Shown: positions 1 to 10,700 of the stretch, piece by piece
Numbering within the stretch: the stretch's first letter is position 1
Layout: each line of letters opens with the position of its first letter
Origin: Pleurotus djamor
Lineage: Eukaryota > Basidiomycota > Agaricomycetes > Agaricales > Pleurotaceae
DNA: 21,755 nt
Direction of reading: 5' to 3'
NCBI GenBank assembly: GCA_029747585.1
Contig: JAPEVF010000759.1
Location: 1-21,755, forward strand
Program-made: the position numbers and the translations under genes
The notes under the pieces: model-generated
Databases searched by the model: none
Seen by the model: the letters and a program-made list of their open reading frames with translations, nothing else
Told to the model about the DNA's origin: nothing

Positions 1-2668
1 GGGATCGTCTTTCGTGCTCTCCTCCAACTCTTTCTCAGGTTCGGCGGTCAACTGTGGGCGACCACTGTCCTCTTGCTTCATGCTATCGCCAGTCAAGGGA
101 GTGAGAACCGCAACAGGCAGTCGCCTGAGATCGCGCGAGGTACGTATCACCTTGATGGGACTAGGCGCACTACCAGACCTCGCACGATTGAAAATCGTCC
201 GTGAAGGTGGTAGGAGTGGTTCGCCATTGTCGGGCGAGGCCAAGGACGTCAGAGTGCTAGCCGTACTAACAGAAAACGTAGCCGTGCCCAACTTTGACGA
301 ACTTGAAGACAGTGGTGAGTTGATGGACATAGGGTGAGACGCCCCAACCTAGATAAGTTCAGTGAATGATCTCAAGCATCAATGACCACATGAGCAAACG
401 TACCTGGGTTGATCTAGGCCGTTCACCAATAGGCAGAAGTGCTGGTCGACGTGGTAATTCGCGCCCACCAATCGGCATCAATGGGGGGCTTTGAGGCTTT
501 CGTGGAGACCACTCCGCCGCCGCTAGAAAAAAANTGTCAGCTTGATGGACACACCCAATCACAAAACGAAACCTACCTCGGACTGCATTCGGCAACAAAC
601 TTAGACGGGCTTCAGTCTGCTGCTTACTCATTTTAGACTCCCCTCCCAGACTTCCGCCCGAGACTGCACCCGAGCTCTTCTGCGAGCTCACAGGGCTCAA
701 CATCGAACTCGATTCTTCAGAGATAGGTGAAAATGGCAAGCGCAACGTGGGAAACGTCGATTGCTGCGAGTCAAATTGATAATAATCCAAGACGTTGTCG
801 ATTTCTTTGCCTGAGCCAGGCTCGGACGTCATCGAGAACCCTCCAGCTGAGCGTGGGGTAGGAGCAGGAGAAGCAGCAACAGTGCTCAGTTGTTGGGGGT
901 TTTGTGCTGGCTGCGCTTCGATGGGGCGGTGATCATGAGCCTCCTGCTCTTCTTGAGGCATTATTTCAGGGCTAGCTTCGACAAGTGATTGTGGTGGTGG
1001 TGAGGCGATGTCTGAATCACTCTTCGCTGTGGTTAGCTCAACCCGTGGGTGATTTGATGGTGATGTCTCTATTGATGGTTCTGGCTCTGATTTGTTCGAC
1101 GATGCAGTGGAATCCGTTAGGTTTGATTGCTCAGATGTTTGTTCCGTTTCCTTGGGTTGTGGTTGTGTCACGGGGTCTGGAGTGTTGGGAGCAGATGAAG
1201 TCGCCTCCGAGATACGCGAGATTCGGCGGGAAGCTCGGTCAGGCGAGGCGCTTGATGAAGGACGCTCTGCCGTCATTTCATCAGGCAGCGTTGGCAGCTC
1301 GAGTGCAGTTGTAACATGATCGACATCTTGGGTTGCTCTGTTGGGAAGGCTTTTAGCACTCATTCGTTTCCCTGGCGCTGTCTTGGGACGGTCGCGTAGG
1401 TCCGGACCCGACCGTTTAGGCATTCTGCGGTGCATTGAATCGGCCGTTGAAGGTCTGTATGACGACGGAGGCGGTAAGGTGACGCCTGTACCGCCTGGTA
1501 TCATGATAGGACTCCCAAATTGGTCCCCGCGATCACCAAAGAAAGGCGACGACATCAGTGGGTGCTCCCCACGAGGTAACGTCGCTGAATCCTGTCTCGC
1601 AAAGCTCGCGCTAACACCACTACGATATCGTGATGTCTGGTTTCCGCTCAGGACGAAGGTGTTGGCAAAAAGGGCGCGTGCAAGAGATGTGCCTGAAACT
1701 GCCGATGAAGGCTCAGTAGACGCGATGGATTCGTTGCCCCTGGACTGAGGGCGCGATTGGTTGCCTGCAGTATGGAGAAGCTGGACTTTGGGGCCGTAGA
1801 GCGAAAGATTGGGGATTTGAATAGGTGCCGGTGCTGGTTTCCTAGACGTCGAGGCCTAGGGTAGATGTATGTTAGTACAGTTAGTAGATCAATGAAGACA
1901 TAGGTGCCTACATAAGGCAGCAGAGTTTCCTCATCCACTTCGGTCGATTTCTGTTGTGGGCTCTGCGAAACGTAGTGTAAGTGAGAAAAGATGAAGCAAG
2001 CGAATCACGGCACTTACATTCGACGCTGCATCTGCTGCATCAAAGTTCACATATTCCAGTGAATACACAGAACCCTCGTCATCTTCGTCGTTCCCTCGAA
2101 CATCACCTTTGACTTGACGAAGCCCCACACCATGATCATCCGAGCTGACTATTGCTATGCTTTCTTCAGTTTGTTGCTCGTGTGTCTCCGTAGAATCCCC
2201 TCGTCGCAAAGCCCCTTCATTACCACCTAACTCAGCAACCCAAGGTCTCTGACCATCATCCCGTGCATCTTCGACAGCTGCGTCCATGAATAATGTAAAC
2301 GACTTGCGCTTCGCGAGGTCTGGGGGCATCAAGTCTGCCAAGTTGGATTGTGGGAGGTTAATTTCGAGTCTAGGTGAGGCTGGTGGAGGTTCCTGTAAGA
2401 ACTCTTCCTCGGACGGCCGTCTTCTCCCATCCCGCGAAGAAGATTGGTTTCCATCGCGAATATCCAGTACTTGGGGAGGCCGATGGTGTGCAAACGAAGT
2501 ATTATAGTCCCAGCTAGGCGTTGGCTTTGATGAAGCTCTGCCATAGGAACCATATTCCCCAGCATCCGCAAACGTTCTGGAAGTGACTGCATCCTGCCTT
2601 CCAGTTGCGAGGGTTTTCGTTTTTCGTTTAGGACCTTTTGGGATGTAGGATATGAAGGAAGAGAGCAT
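1..2668 (-). CDS. Ser/Pro-rich protein of unknown function, 3'-truncated by the window edge
   Basis: I do not recognise this protein. Five exons join in frame: 2668-2018, 1962-1912, 1855-577, 522-404 and 348-1, giving 816 codons before the left edge; the stop is outside the window. The introns are 55, 56, 54 and 55 nt with GTAAGT, GTAGGC, GTAGGT and GTACGT donors; the second has a TACTAAC branch point. The start at 2668 (MLSSFISYIPKG) is the first ATG after a TATA-like element about 85 nt upstream. The protein is hydrophilic and rich in Ser, Pro, Thr and Glu, with basic clusters (KGPKRKTK near residue 11, RRRP in exon 1) and a compact less disordered stretch in exon 3 (SLARALFANTFVLSG) just before SRYRSG. 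No catalytic motif, signal peptide or membrane span is visible. It is probably a largely disordered regulatory or scaffold protein; that is inference. The exon chain is well supported, the function is not. Confidence 0.75.
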
Positions 2669-2750
2669 TTCGAGACCGTGACACCGCGTCGAGAATCAAG
2701 GTCCCCAGGGCATCCAGCGTTGGCGGTGAGGAATGGGAAGGAAGAGAGGG

Positions 2751-2758
2751 TATATAAT
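2751..2758 (-). promoter_or_regulatory. TATA-like element of the Ser/Pro-rich gene
   Basis: Read on the minus strand this is ATTATATA, about 83-90 nt upstream of the ATG at 2668, a usual distance for a fungal gene with a short 5' leader. Assignment rests on position only. Confidence 0.4.
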
Positions 2759-2986
2759 GATGGGTATATTCGTGGTTGGCAAGGACCATCGCATTTGGGG
2801 ACCTCGCATCAGTCAAAATACTGTTTGGCCTTGTGTCGCCTGTGTCAAGTCCATCATATCCAAAACGTCAGGCCTGGAGTTTCGGTAACTTTAACCATTT
2901 CTGATAAGATTAGATCATTCCCTCCTCGATATCTTTTGCCCCCCTGATGCGATGGTACTCATGCATCGACAATCATTGGACCATGA

Positions 2987-3894
2987 GACGACCGAGGATC
3001 TGCACCTGACTCGGCCTCTGCATCCCCCAGCGAGTCCCCCACCCATTCGTCGCCTGAACCTCCGCAGAATACCCAATTTGCAGATGATTCACATATCCAC
3101 GCTCCTCAGCCTCTGAAACACGAGCATCCCGACCCCGACCCCGCATCCCATTGGCCCAATCAGGTGGTACCATCATAGAGTCTGATCAATTCCACCATCA
3201 CTCTGGAATACAATTATTGCCTCATCCATCATCTGAGGGCGTGGACGGAATTAATCTGGCATGACAGTCTGTGTGCTACAGTATGGACCGTTCTGTTTAT
3301 CTTCCGAAGACATTGACCGAGGTCACCGCATGTGATAAGCTCGACATATCATCACCATGGAAATGAACATGAAAGTATGCTCAAGCCTCCTCGGGATATG
3401 GATCCGACCCAAGGCGACGACGGAGTTCAGACCGCTGAGGTACTAACTCACATCTCAGGCCGTTCCCGTTTGATCGACCCTTTGTTTCCAAACGCGCCAC
3501 AGCTGCCAACGCTGGGGTACAAAACTCGGCCATGGAAGTAGATACTTTCAAACCACCCAAACGTCACCTGGACGCAGAAAATAATTATCTAAGAAAGGGA
3601 AGTAAGTCCGTTGCGTAGATCATCCAGGTATGCTTCGATACGAGATTGGGAGGGAAGAACCAAGGAAGAACAGAAACAAGACTCACAGTGTACCAGTAAG
3701 TGTTCATGCTACAGGGGTGGTAGGTTCCCGAGCCCCGTTCACTTTTCCCTGTGTAAACTAGCGCATCAGACCTGAAAATCGCGCTGGCCTACAGAAGTAG
3801 CCAGTTTCCGGGCGCCTCTATTAAAGCGCCCGCTCCTATCAACCCCCCTGAGGATAGTCTTTCACCTCGAACCACGATGCCGAGTGACAACCCA
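2987..3894 (+). pseudogene. Probable decayed gene: coding-like fragments in shifting frames
   Basis: This stretch has no intact ORF, but its plus-strand frames contain successive Ser/Pro/Asp/His-rich peptides typical of a disordered fungal regulatory protein. They are 2987-3175 (SASASPSESPTHSSPEPP) ended by TAG, 3178-3261 in the next frame (ESDQFHHHSGIQLLPHPSS) ended by TGA, 3265 to about 3360 in that same frame, 3332-3435 in a third frame (MLKPPRDMDPTQGDDG), 3460-3615 (MEVDTFKPPKRHLDAEN) and 3772-3894 (ASIKAPAPINPPEDSLS). A TACTAAC branch point and CAG acceptor at about 3441-3458 look like the remains of an intron. No ordered domain is recognisable. Alternatives are a live gene damaged by assembly indels, or chance composition. 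No ambiguous bases occur here, which slightly favours true decay over poor sequence. Confidence 0.35.
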
Positions 3895-4268
3895 TAGCAT
3901 TGCATCCGAACCACCTCCTGCAACTACTTTGAGAGGGATCTGATCCTTAGTGGTCGCAGTAGTGGTATGGAAATCGGTTTTGGGTTCGTCATCTACCCAA
4001 TTCGATCAATCCAACCAACCTAATCCTTCAAACTAGACGATACAGCATCGCGTATCGTTCTCTTATGCAAGACCTCTCGAGTAGAGGGCCTATATGCTTC
4101 TTTTCTTCTATACAGCTCTCAAAAGGGGATTGCCGAAGCCCAGTCCCCCGCAGAGGATCTGAAAGAGCCTGGGAGGCCAGAATCGACTCTTTGTGACGAT
4201 CTATCCAGTGCTCGCTGACGCGATTCACATAGCCATGAGGCCTCTGCAAGGCTAACGCACACATATAT

Positions 4269-6477
4269 ATGTACCCGAAGAAATGCACGGTCCTAGTATC
4301 TCCCATGCTGCATTTGCTATGGGCCTCCTTCAGGTGCGTGGCTCTACAGGCTTCGTAACTCGTACTAACACAATGTGTATGATTACTAGTCACGCAGTCC
4401 TGCGCCATTTTCCTGGCGATTCATCCACACCGATTCTTTCCTCTTAGAAGGCCACATTGAAATCCGACACCTTCCCCATATCCCCGACGATTTCGTAGCG
4501 GTATCGTACACATGGTCACCCGCTATTAAAGCATGGAGAGACCGAGTCATGTCGACTGGGATTACTTACTGTGATGCTCTCAAAGGGGACCCAGACTTCT
4601 GGGAGGCTGCGAAGACACAGAAAGAGTCGCAACGAATGGCTCAGATGATACAAGAACACGAATATGCAGCTAGAGTCTGGCTGGGTTCCCATGCAGTTCG
4701 GGGCATTCTCGATCAGACGAACGACCCTTTACTCGACGAAGCCAATCGCTTCCTGGAAACCGTCGCTTTCGTGGCTCATAGTCGAGGTCAAGACTGGTTC
4801 TGGATTGATATCTTATGCATTGACCAGGATAACGTTCAAGAAAAAGAATACTTCGTTTCCCAGATGGGAGAGCTCTACCGTCATGCTACTGAAACCCACG
4901 TCTATCTGTTCGGCACCTCCTTCGTCCCAGAGCTCACATCCCCTGCCGTGTACTCGCCTCTCTGGATGACGAGAGCCTGGACCATGCAAGAACACTTGCT
5001 TTCTAAATCCGTCTTCTTTTGCTACACCTTTGCTGGGGATGTGACTGACGAATTACGAAAATACCTTACCCACACCGACCCAACAAAGCCCGCCTCTTCT
5101 CCAGTTGATTTTACCGAACAGCCGCTACGCGATGATCCTACTCGTCCCTTTGACTGGCTGAAGGTCCACGCCCTCATCTCTCCTAGCCTTGGATGCATCG
5201 CTTCTTGGGCAAATTCGAGGCACACCACATCATGCATTGTTGAGCATGAATTCAAAAGGGGGTTAGGTCCCTTTCTTGCCGCCACATTGTGCGACAAGAT
5301 CCTCGAGGTCAACGGGGACTGGTTCAATACTAACATCAAAGGTCCTGCATATCATAATTACGCCACTTCTCTCTACGCGACACTCATGGGTCATGTAACA
5401 AAAGCCGAACCTGGTTCGCCACGTGAACTTGCTCGATCCATGGCAGAAATATCTCGTAGGAACAGCACTATTCCTATTGACAAGATTTACTCCATGCTCC
5501 AGATGTTCAATCGAACCGACTTCCCCGTCAGCTACTCGGCTGACCCTCAAGACGTTCGCCTATCTATTCTCGAATCTATGTCCCCGGAAATGCTAGGCGC
5601 TACCCTCGCGACGGAATGGGGATGTTACACAGATAGTGGNCGAAACGATTCCGCCCTTCCGCGGATATTCGATTCATCGCCTCTTCCTAAGTTCGAGATC
5701 GAGGAACTATACGCTCGGGCTCACTTTCGGCGGTCTGTAGGTACGACAGTCGATGCTAGGACCGGGAAATTCCGCCTATGGATGGACGGCCAGGCTCTCG
5801 TGCGCACCTTGGATTTCCAAAGGAGTGTGGCCGCGTCGGAGCCCATNGCAANCGAACATCGCAAAGCTGGAATAAGGCGCTTGGCCGTCTTAAATGCAGT
5901 CGATTTAACGAGACACCCAGACTACGAACACTCTTCTACGGCGGATATCCCGAAAGAAGACATCCACGCCGCCTTCCTTGACAGTGCAACTCGGTTGTCT
6001 TTACAAGGGATCGCAAACTGTCACGATCTCATGGTCCCCGTAATGGAACATCTTCCTTGGTGGCGCGGAAATTCATCCACTCCCTCTGATCACAGCTTCG
6101 AAGAGACCGCCAACAGTACCCGTGATTGGAGGGAGCATACGTCACAAGAAGTACAAGTCACCATGGATGAACTCGCTCGTTACGACGAGGTCGTACATCT
6201 GTTGGAAGTCGGACAATGCCGTCATACCAATTGGTACCCTCAAGCCCGCCCTGAGACCCATCCGTCTTCAGAGGTTGTTGGTGGTGGAAATATGCTTGAT
6301 GTTCGAGGGGTCTCAGGGGTATCAATTGAGGTACCAAAACGGAAGTCTTCACTTCTGGCTCTCCAATTGGAGCACCATACCGATGGCTCGGTATGGAAGA
6401 ACAAGGGGACNATTATAGTAGAGTATCTAGGCTCTTTGGCCGGTGCTAACCAGGTNCAGAAGACCTTGATTGTGTGA
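4269..6477 (+). CDS. HET (heterokaryon incompatibility) domain protein
   Basis: Proposed exons are 4269-4333 and 4398-6477 (714 residues). The intron, 4334-4397, has a GTGCGTG donor, a TACTAAC branch point and a CAG acceptor. The HET domain is clear. SYTW at residues 58-61 lies upstream of the ATG at 4549, so that ATG is too late to be the start. WIDILCIDQDN follows at about 157-167, then QMGELYRHATETHVYLFG, then WMTRAWTMQE at about 211-220. These match the conserved blocks of Pfam HET. In fungi this domain is found in proteins that trigger cell death when genetically different hyphae fuse, but most copies are uncharacterised and many have other or unknown roles. The C-terminal 400 residues show no second domain I can name, such as NACHT, WD or ankyrin repeats. 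Five ambiguous bases (5640, 5847, 5852, 6411, 6456) fall in the frame, four at third codon positions. The first exon (start at 4269, weak Kozak context) is the least certain part. Confidence 0.85.
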
Positions 6478-6735
6478 ATGCCTCTGCTGCTCTGGTTAGG
6501 GGTGTCTTAGGGGAATGATCCAAGTTGGCGCGTATGTGCCTACCAACGCTATCGCTACAGTTACTAGTACTCGTTGAGCATGTTGTACAATGTAAAGTTG
6601 AAGAATTAGTCCGCCGCTCTGTTTANCCAGGTATCACTATGGAGTCACTGATTGTCGCTGGGACGGTACTGATGTCACAGCGTCATCGCGTCATCAGGAT
6701 TCAGGATGCACGCTGAAGTGAAATCTGACTGCGAC

Positions 6736-7024
6736 TCACAAGTAAACGTGGACCTGTGTCTTCTTGAGTCTATCAGAGTGCTTGGCTGGTGTGCAGTCGA
6801 GGCTATGAGCTTGATCAGGTCAATCCTCCTACGAATGGCTAGATAACCACTCACACATTCACACTGACTGGCGATATGAGAGGCGTCGCATCCACAGTCT
6901 CCCCTCTTGGAGTGATTTGTGTAGGTCGGGGAAAGAACTCTTTCAGAAGAAAATGTATCCTTCGGATAACCACGTAGGCGACGCAGGAGAAGAAAGCAAT
7001 AGCGAGTTCCATGTCAGTGCTCAT
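6736..7024 (-). CDS. Small single-span membrane protein (proposed, 78 residues)
   Basis: Two exons, 7024-6855 and 6802-6736, join in frame across a 52-nt intron with a GTGAGT donor, a TTGACCTGAT branch region and a TAG acceptor. The ATG has a good context (GCCATCATGA) and lies about 72 nt below a TATATAAA box. Residues 6-20 are hydrophobic (ELAIAFFSCVAYVVI) and are followed by RRIH and KEFFPR, so a single N-terminal anchor with a basic flank on one side is likely. The tail is polar and ends KKTQVHVYL. A second GTGAGT overlaps the stop codon; splicing there to a CAG about 70 nt on would replace the last residue and add about 14 more. I recognise no family. The gene is convergent with the HET gene, 258 nt away. 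It is not obviously a pheromone precursor, because there is no C-terminal CaaX box. Confidence 0.45.
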
Positions 7025-7095
7025 GATGGCAAAGGGTCGGGCTCGAGAAAGGTGTCTATGTCAAGAACCTGATGCTTAGGATGTGGGCTTGNGGC

Positions 7096-7103
7096 TTTAT
7101 ATA
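7096..7103 (-). promoter_or_regulatory. TATA box of the small membrane-protein gene
   Basis: TATATAAA on the minus strand, about 72 nt upstream of the ATG at 7024. This is a near-perfect TATA consensus at a sensible distance and is one of the main reasons to accept the short gene. Confidence 0.5.
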
Positions 7104-7788
7104 TACACTCTACCCCAAGTCGTAGATCCCTGTCAACGAGCACTCGTGTCATCATAGCGGATTTAGGACCGATTCCTCTTCCTTGACGCGCAGTCAATCG
7201 ACAACACACGGAGTATAATGTTATATGGCATCATCAGTTGGCACTAGTCTACGACCTTGTTCGCCACCATAGAGTTATNACCTGGTTATTACTCCGAGTT
7301 AGGATCATAACTGAGTACATCTCCAATAATTGNAGGAACGACTACGAGAGACGATCGGGGTCGAGGTATACAGCTTGGAGGGCGTCACCTTCAGTGCGGA
7401 GTTAGACAACTGCGCATCGTATATTTGAGGGGCCACTAACTTGGTTGTGCTGCGAAGCTTCACTACGACAGACGACGCGAGCGGCGGCAGGACTAATGGG
7501 CGTATGTAGTAGGAGTGATGAAATCCCCGGTGACCGAATTATAAAGTTGCGAAGAATGACGGCAGGGAGAAGGTGATGATGGTGGATGATGTGCATCCTC
7601 TGACTGTCAACATGAATGTAGAGCGGTAGTCCCTGGGTATTAGCTACATAAAGCATAGAAAAAAGGATACAGGATACATGAGNCTTAGGTGAGCAAGAAA
7701 GGTGAGAAAGCAGCGACACAGCGAACAAGAGATTAGAAGCGATAAATAAAGTTAAGTAAAAGAGAAATGTATGAAGGGTCAACAGATA
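7104..7788. other. Intergenic: SCC3 3' flank and small-gene upstream region
   Basis: No convincing gene is visible on either strand. The right part, next to the SCC3 stop codon, should hold the SCC3 3' untranslated region; on the minus strand it is T-rich. Three scattered ambiguous bases (7279, 7333, 7683) show that the ambiguity seen inside SCC3 continues here at low density. Confidence 0.5.
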
Positions 7789-10700
7789 TCAATGACGGAT
7801 GCGTTTCTTTATACGCAACTCTTCTTCATGAGGTGGCATGTCCGAGTCCTGCGCGAGCATATCGTCATCGTTGGGAAGGTCGCTGGGAGCGCGTTCGTCA
7901 TCATCCGAGAGCTCAGTTCTGGGTCGCTTGCGAGAGGCTGGGGTGGAAAAGCCATTAGCAGTAGGAGGAGGTGCACTGGAATCTCGTTCAGGTGAAGGAT
8001 CTCGTTCTACGGGAGGCGGATTCGGGCGTGTAAGTGGACGAGGGCGTGGGCGTGGTCTCGCTTTTGGTGTGGTTGGATCAGCTTGGTCGTCACCATTTTG
8101 TTCTCGTGGTTCTTCTTCATTGGGTGGGGGATGGTTGGGCACGTCAACGTCACTCAACATGTGGGTGTCGTCGTTCGGNNTCTCTACACCNCTCTCGGCT
8201 TCATCACTCGTAGCAGTTTCTTTGCCTTTATCAGCATTCTTTCTCTTACCCTTGGGACCTGACATTACGTTNAACACATTTCATGATTCAGCGAGCGNGA
8301 TTGAACNTACCTTTGTCTTTCGACATGGCNGTGGATAATCGTTTCTCGTAGGCTCGNAGAGGCTCCCAAATGCGGGANGTTGGAGACGGCTCAAGCTTGG
8401 CGTGAGCGACAGCTTGGTCTAAGTGAGCTTTACTGCAAAGAGGCTTCGTTCAGAGGGGCGTGGAAGGTAGGTATCGGGAGGGACCTACATGCGCAGTGCA
8501 TCTCTGTTTTGGACANCCCCAACGAGAGGAAGCAAGACTCGAAAGAAGGNAATTGCCAACCGATGGGTACTCTTCTTCCCACNGCTTGCTAGGCTGGCGA
8601 TTTTCTTCGTGATCCACGACAGGAGCGNGGTGTGGACTTGGACAACATATTGGGCNTCAAGTCTTCGGATGATCGCNAGNTGACTTCCGCGAATCATNAA
8701 GCAAGGAAGCAANGCCTTGGATAATGCNACNGCATGGGTTTCATCCGGGACGACNCCTTCCAGTACAAGATTGAATGCCTGATGAAATAGNGATGGTCAG
8801 AAGGTTCGAGAAGTGAGGAACAGAAGTGATCACTGACGTCCTGAAGAGCTTGTATTATGACGGCGGCAACGAGNCCTCCGTTATCATTAGCCATGCCTTC
8901 TTCACGCAGCACATCGACTATGGTTCGTAAGCAGATATCGAAAGAAGGACCAAGGCGGCCATAATGCGCCAACAGTGTGGAACCATGACGAATGTCGATG
9001 GCGCCTGCGCGGATAGCACGGAGGAAGGTTGACATAACATCGATGAAAGTGTATTCCTCTTCGAGCCGAGTGCGAGAGTTTATAGGGTCTCTGTCGCCAT
9101 TAGCCTTTGANTTCTGCTTCGAGGCCTGCTTTTCTTGNCCGTCGTCACTGCCACTATTCTCGGACNGACTGTCAGGATCGTCTCGTGTGANGTGCTCCGT
9201 GAACANCTCNGCATANCGTTCAATTTCGGCTTGNACNAATCCTGCACATCGNTACTGNACCTCATCNTCNAGNGTCAGCGGTAGAGACGCNGTAGGNAGT
9301 GGCANNCCTTCCGCATCGACNGTCTGAGNGGACGAAAAGAGCACATGCAGGTTGAGNAGATGTTGGAACGCTTCACGCTTCACCTCTTCGATGGTGTTGG
9401 ACTGTGTACCAATAGCGTATTCCACAAGCTTCTCAAGGAGAGAGTCCCTGTGCGACACAAGCTGGTCTTTGTGCTTGATTTCCTCGGGAGAAGGNTCTTC
9501 ACTCGTNGATAATTCTTTCGAGCACCATATGATGTGGAAGGTAAGGAAACGAAGAGATTGTTTGACCATCTGNCATGGTCTTGATCAGGAATGCTTCATA
9601 GAAGAAACGTGAAACCTTTACCGTTTCTTCCTCCTTGTATCCAAGCCGTCCGCGTTCCGACAGAGCACTAAGTATGTCCCANGCGCTTGACTGTTTTCCG
9701 CCTTCATCTTCCTCCGTCCATGCNGTCAAGTCTCGGCTGCCATACAAGACCGCGAGTCGCGTGCAAAGCGCGCCTAGGGACAAAATTTCGTCCTCNGAGA
9801 ACGTTGCAACTTCGATTTCCTCTTTCCCGGCGACAGTATTTCGAAGTACCAGGGATAACTCATCNTCTAACTCCAATATCTTCGTGCTATTGGTGTTNGA
9901 CAGACTGGTAGCGGCTAGGAAAGTGTGTATGGTGGAAACAGCATGATTTAGGACGGGGAGGGAAGAATGTGATAGGAATTGCTTCGTGACATCATCCCAC
10001 AGATTGGCGTAAGCCTAGAATGCACAAAAAGATGAGTTTGAAGCTAAATGCAGGANAAAGGGCGCCGTACATTGATCATTCTCATCTCTAGATACAGGTC
10101 CAGATTCATTAGTTGCGGGATCAACAAGACGACTGCTATCCGCTTAGCGTCTGTCTGATGCTTGATGAAGAGACGAGGGAGGCCTTTAATCAGCGCGCGA
10201 GTAATGTCGTTGCCGGTAGTTTCTTCTTCACCCTAAGCAAGAATCAATCAGATAATGCTGATGTCCCCAAGCAATTAGCAAGCGTACCTTCTTCCNGCCC
10301 GCCGCTACTGCCTTGGCTCGCTTCAACGCAGCCACCAATACTTCCAAAAGGATACCTTCCTCATTGTCATCCAGTCTCCATGCATCATCAACGGAGGAGT
10401 CTGAGACGTCTGACGTTCCGTTCGCCCTTTTCGTTCGCCCCCGAGAGGTCGGTGGCGCGTCATCATCGCCCGACGCAGAATGATCAAGGAGCAGTATGTC
10501 CAACAACCCGGCCCAATCACTAATCGGCTCTAATTCATCCCACAGAGCCTCAATAGCTAGGCCGATACGACCATTAGGATCGACCGAAGCGAGGACAGGC
10601 AACTCTTTGCGATTCCGGGAATGCGACGCATCACCGGAGTCTTCGTCCTCATCTTCCAGGTTTCCGGGAACTTTGTCAATGATACCACCCCATTTTACCA

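Noticed and set aside
3715..3765. Possible tRNA B-box-like sequence (GGTTCCCGAGCC)
   Set aside because: There is no matching A box or acceptor stem around it, and the sequence does not fit the GGTTCRANNCC pattern.
7838..8338. Plus-strand Gly/Ser/Arg-rich ORF opposite SCC3 exon 11
   Set aside because: It is an antisense shadow of the Pro/Asp-rich Scc3 tail, and its frame runs across the SCC3 intron boundary.
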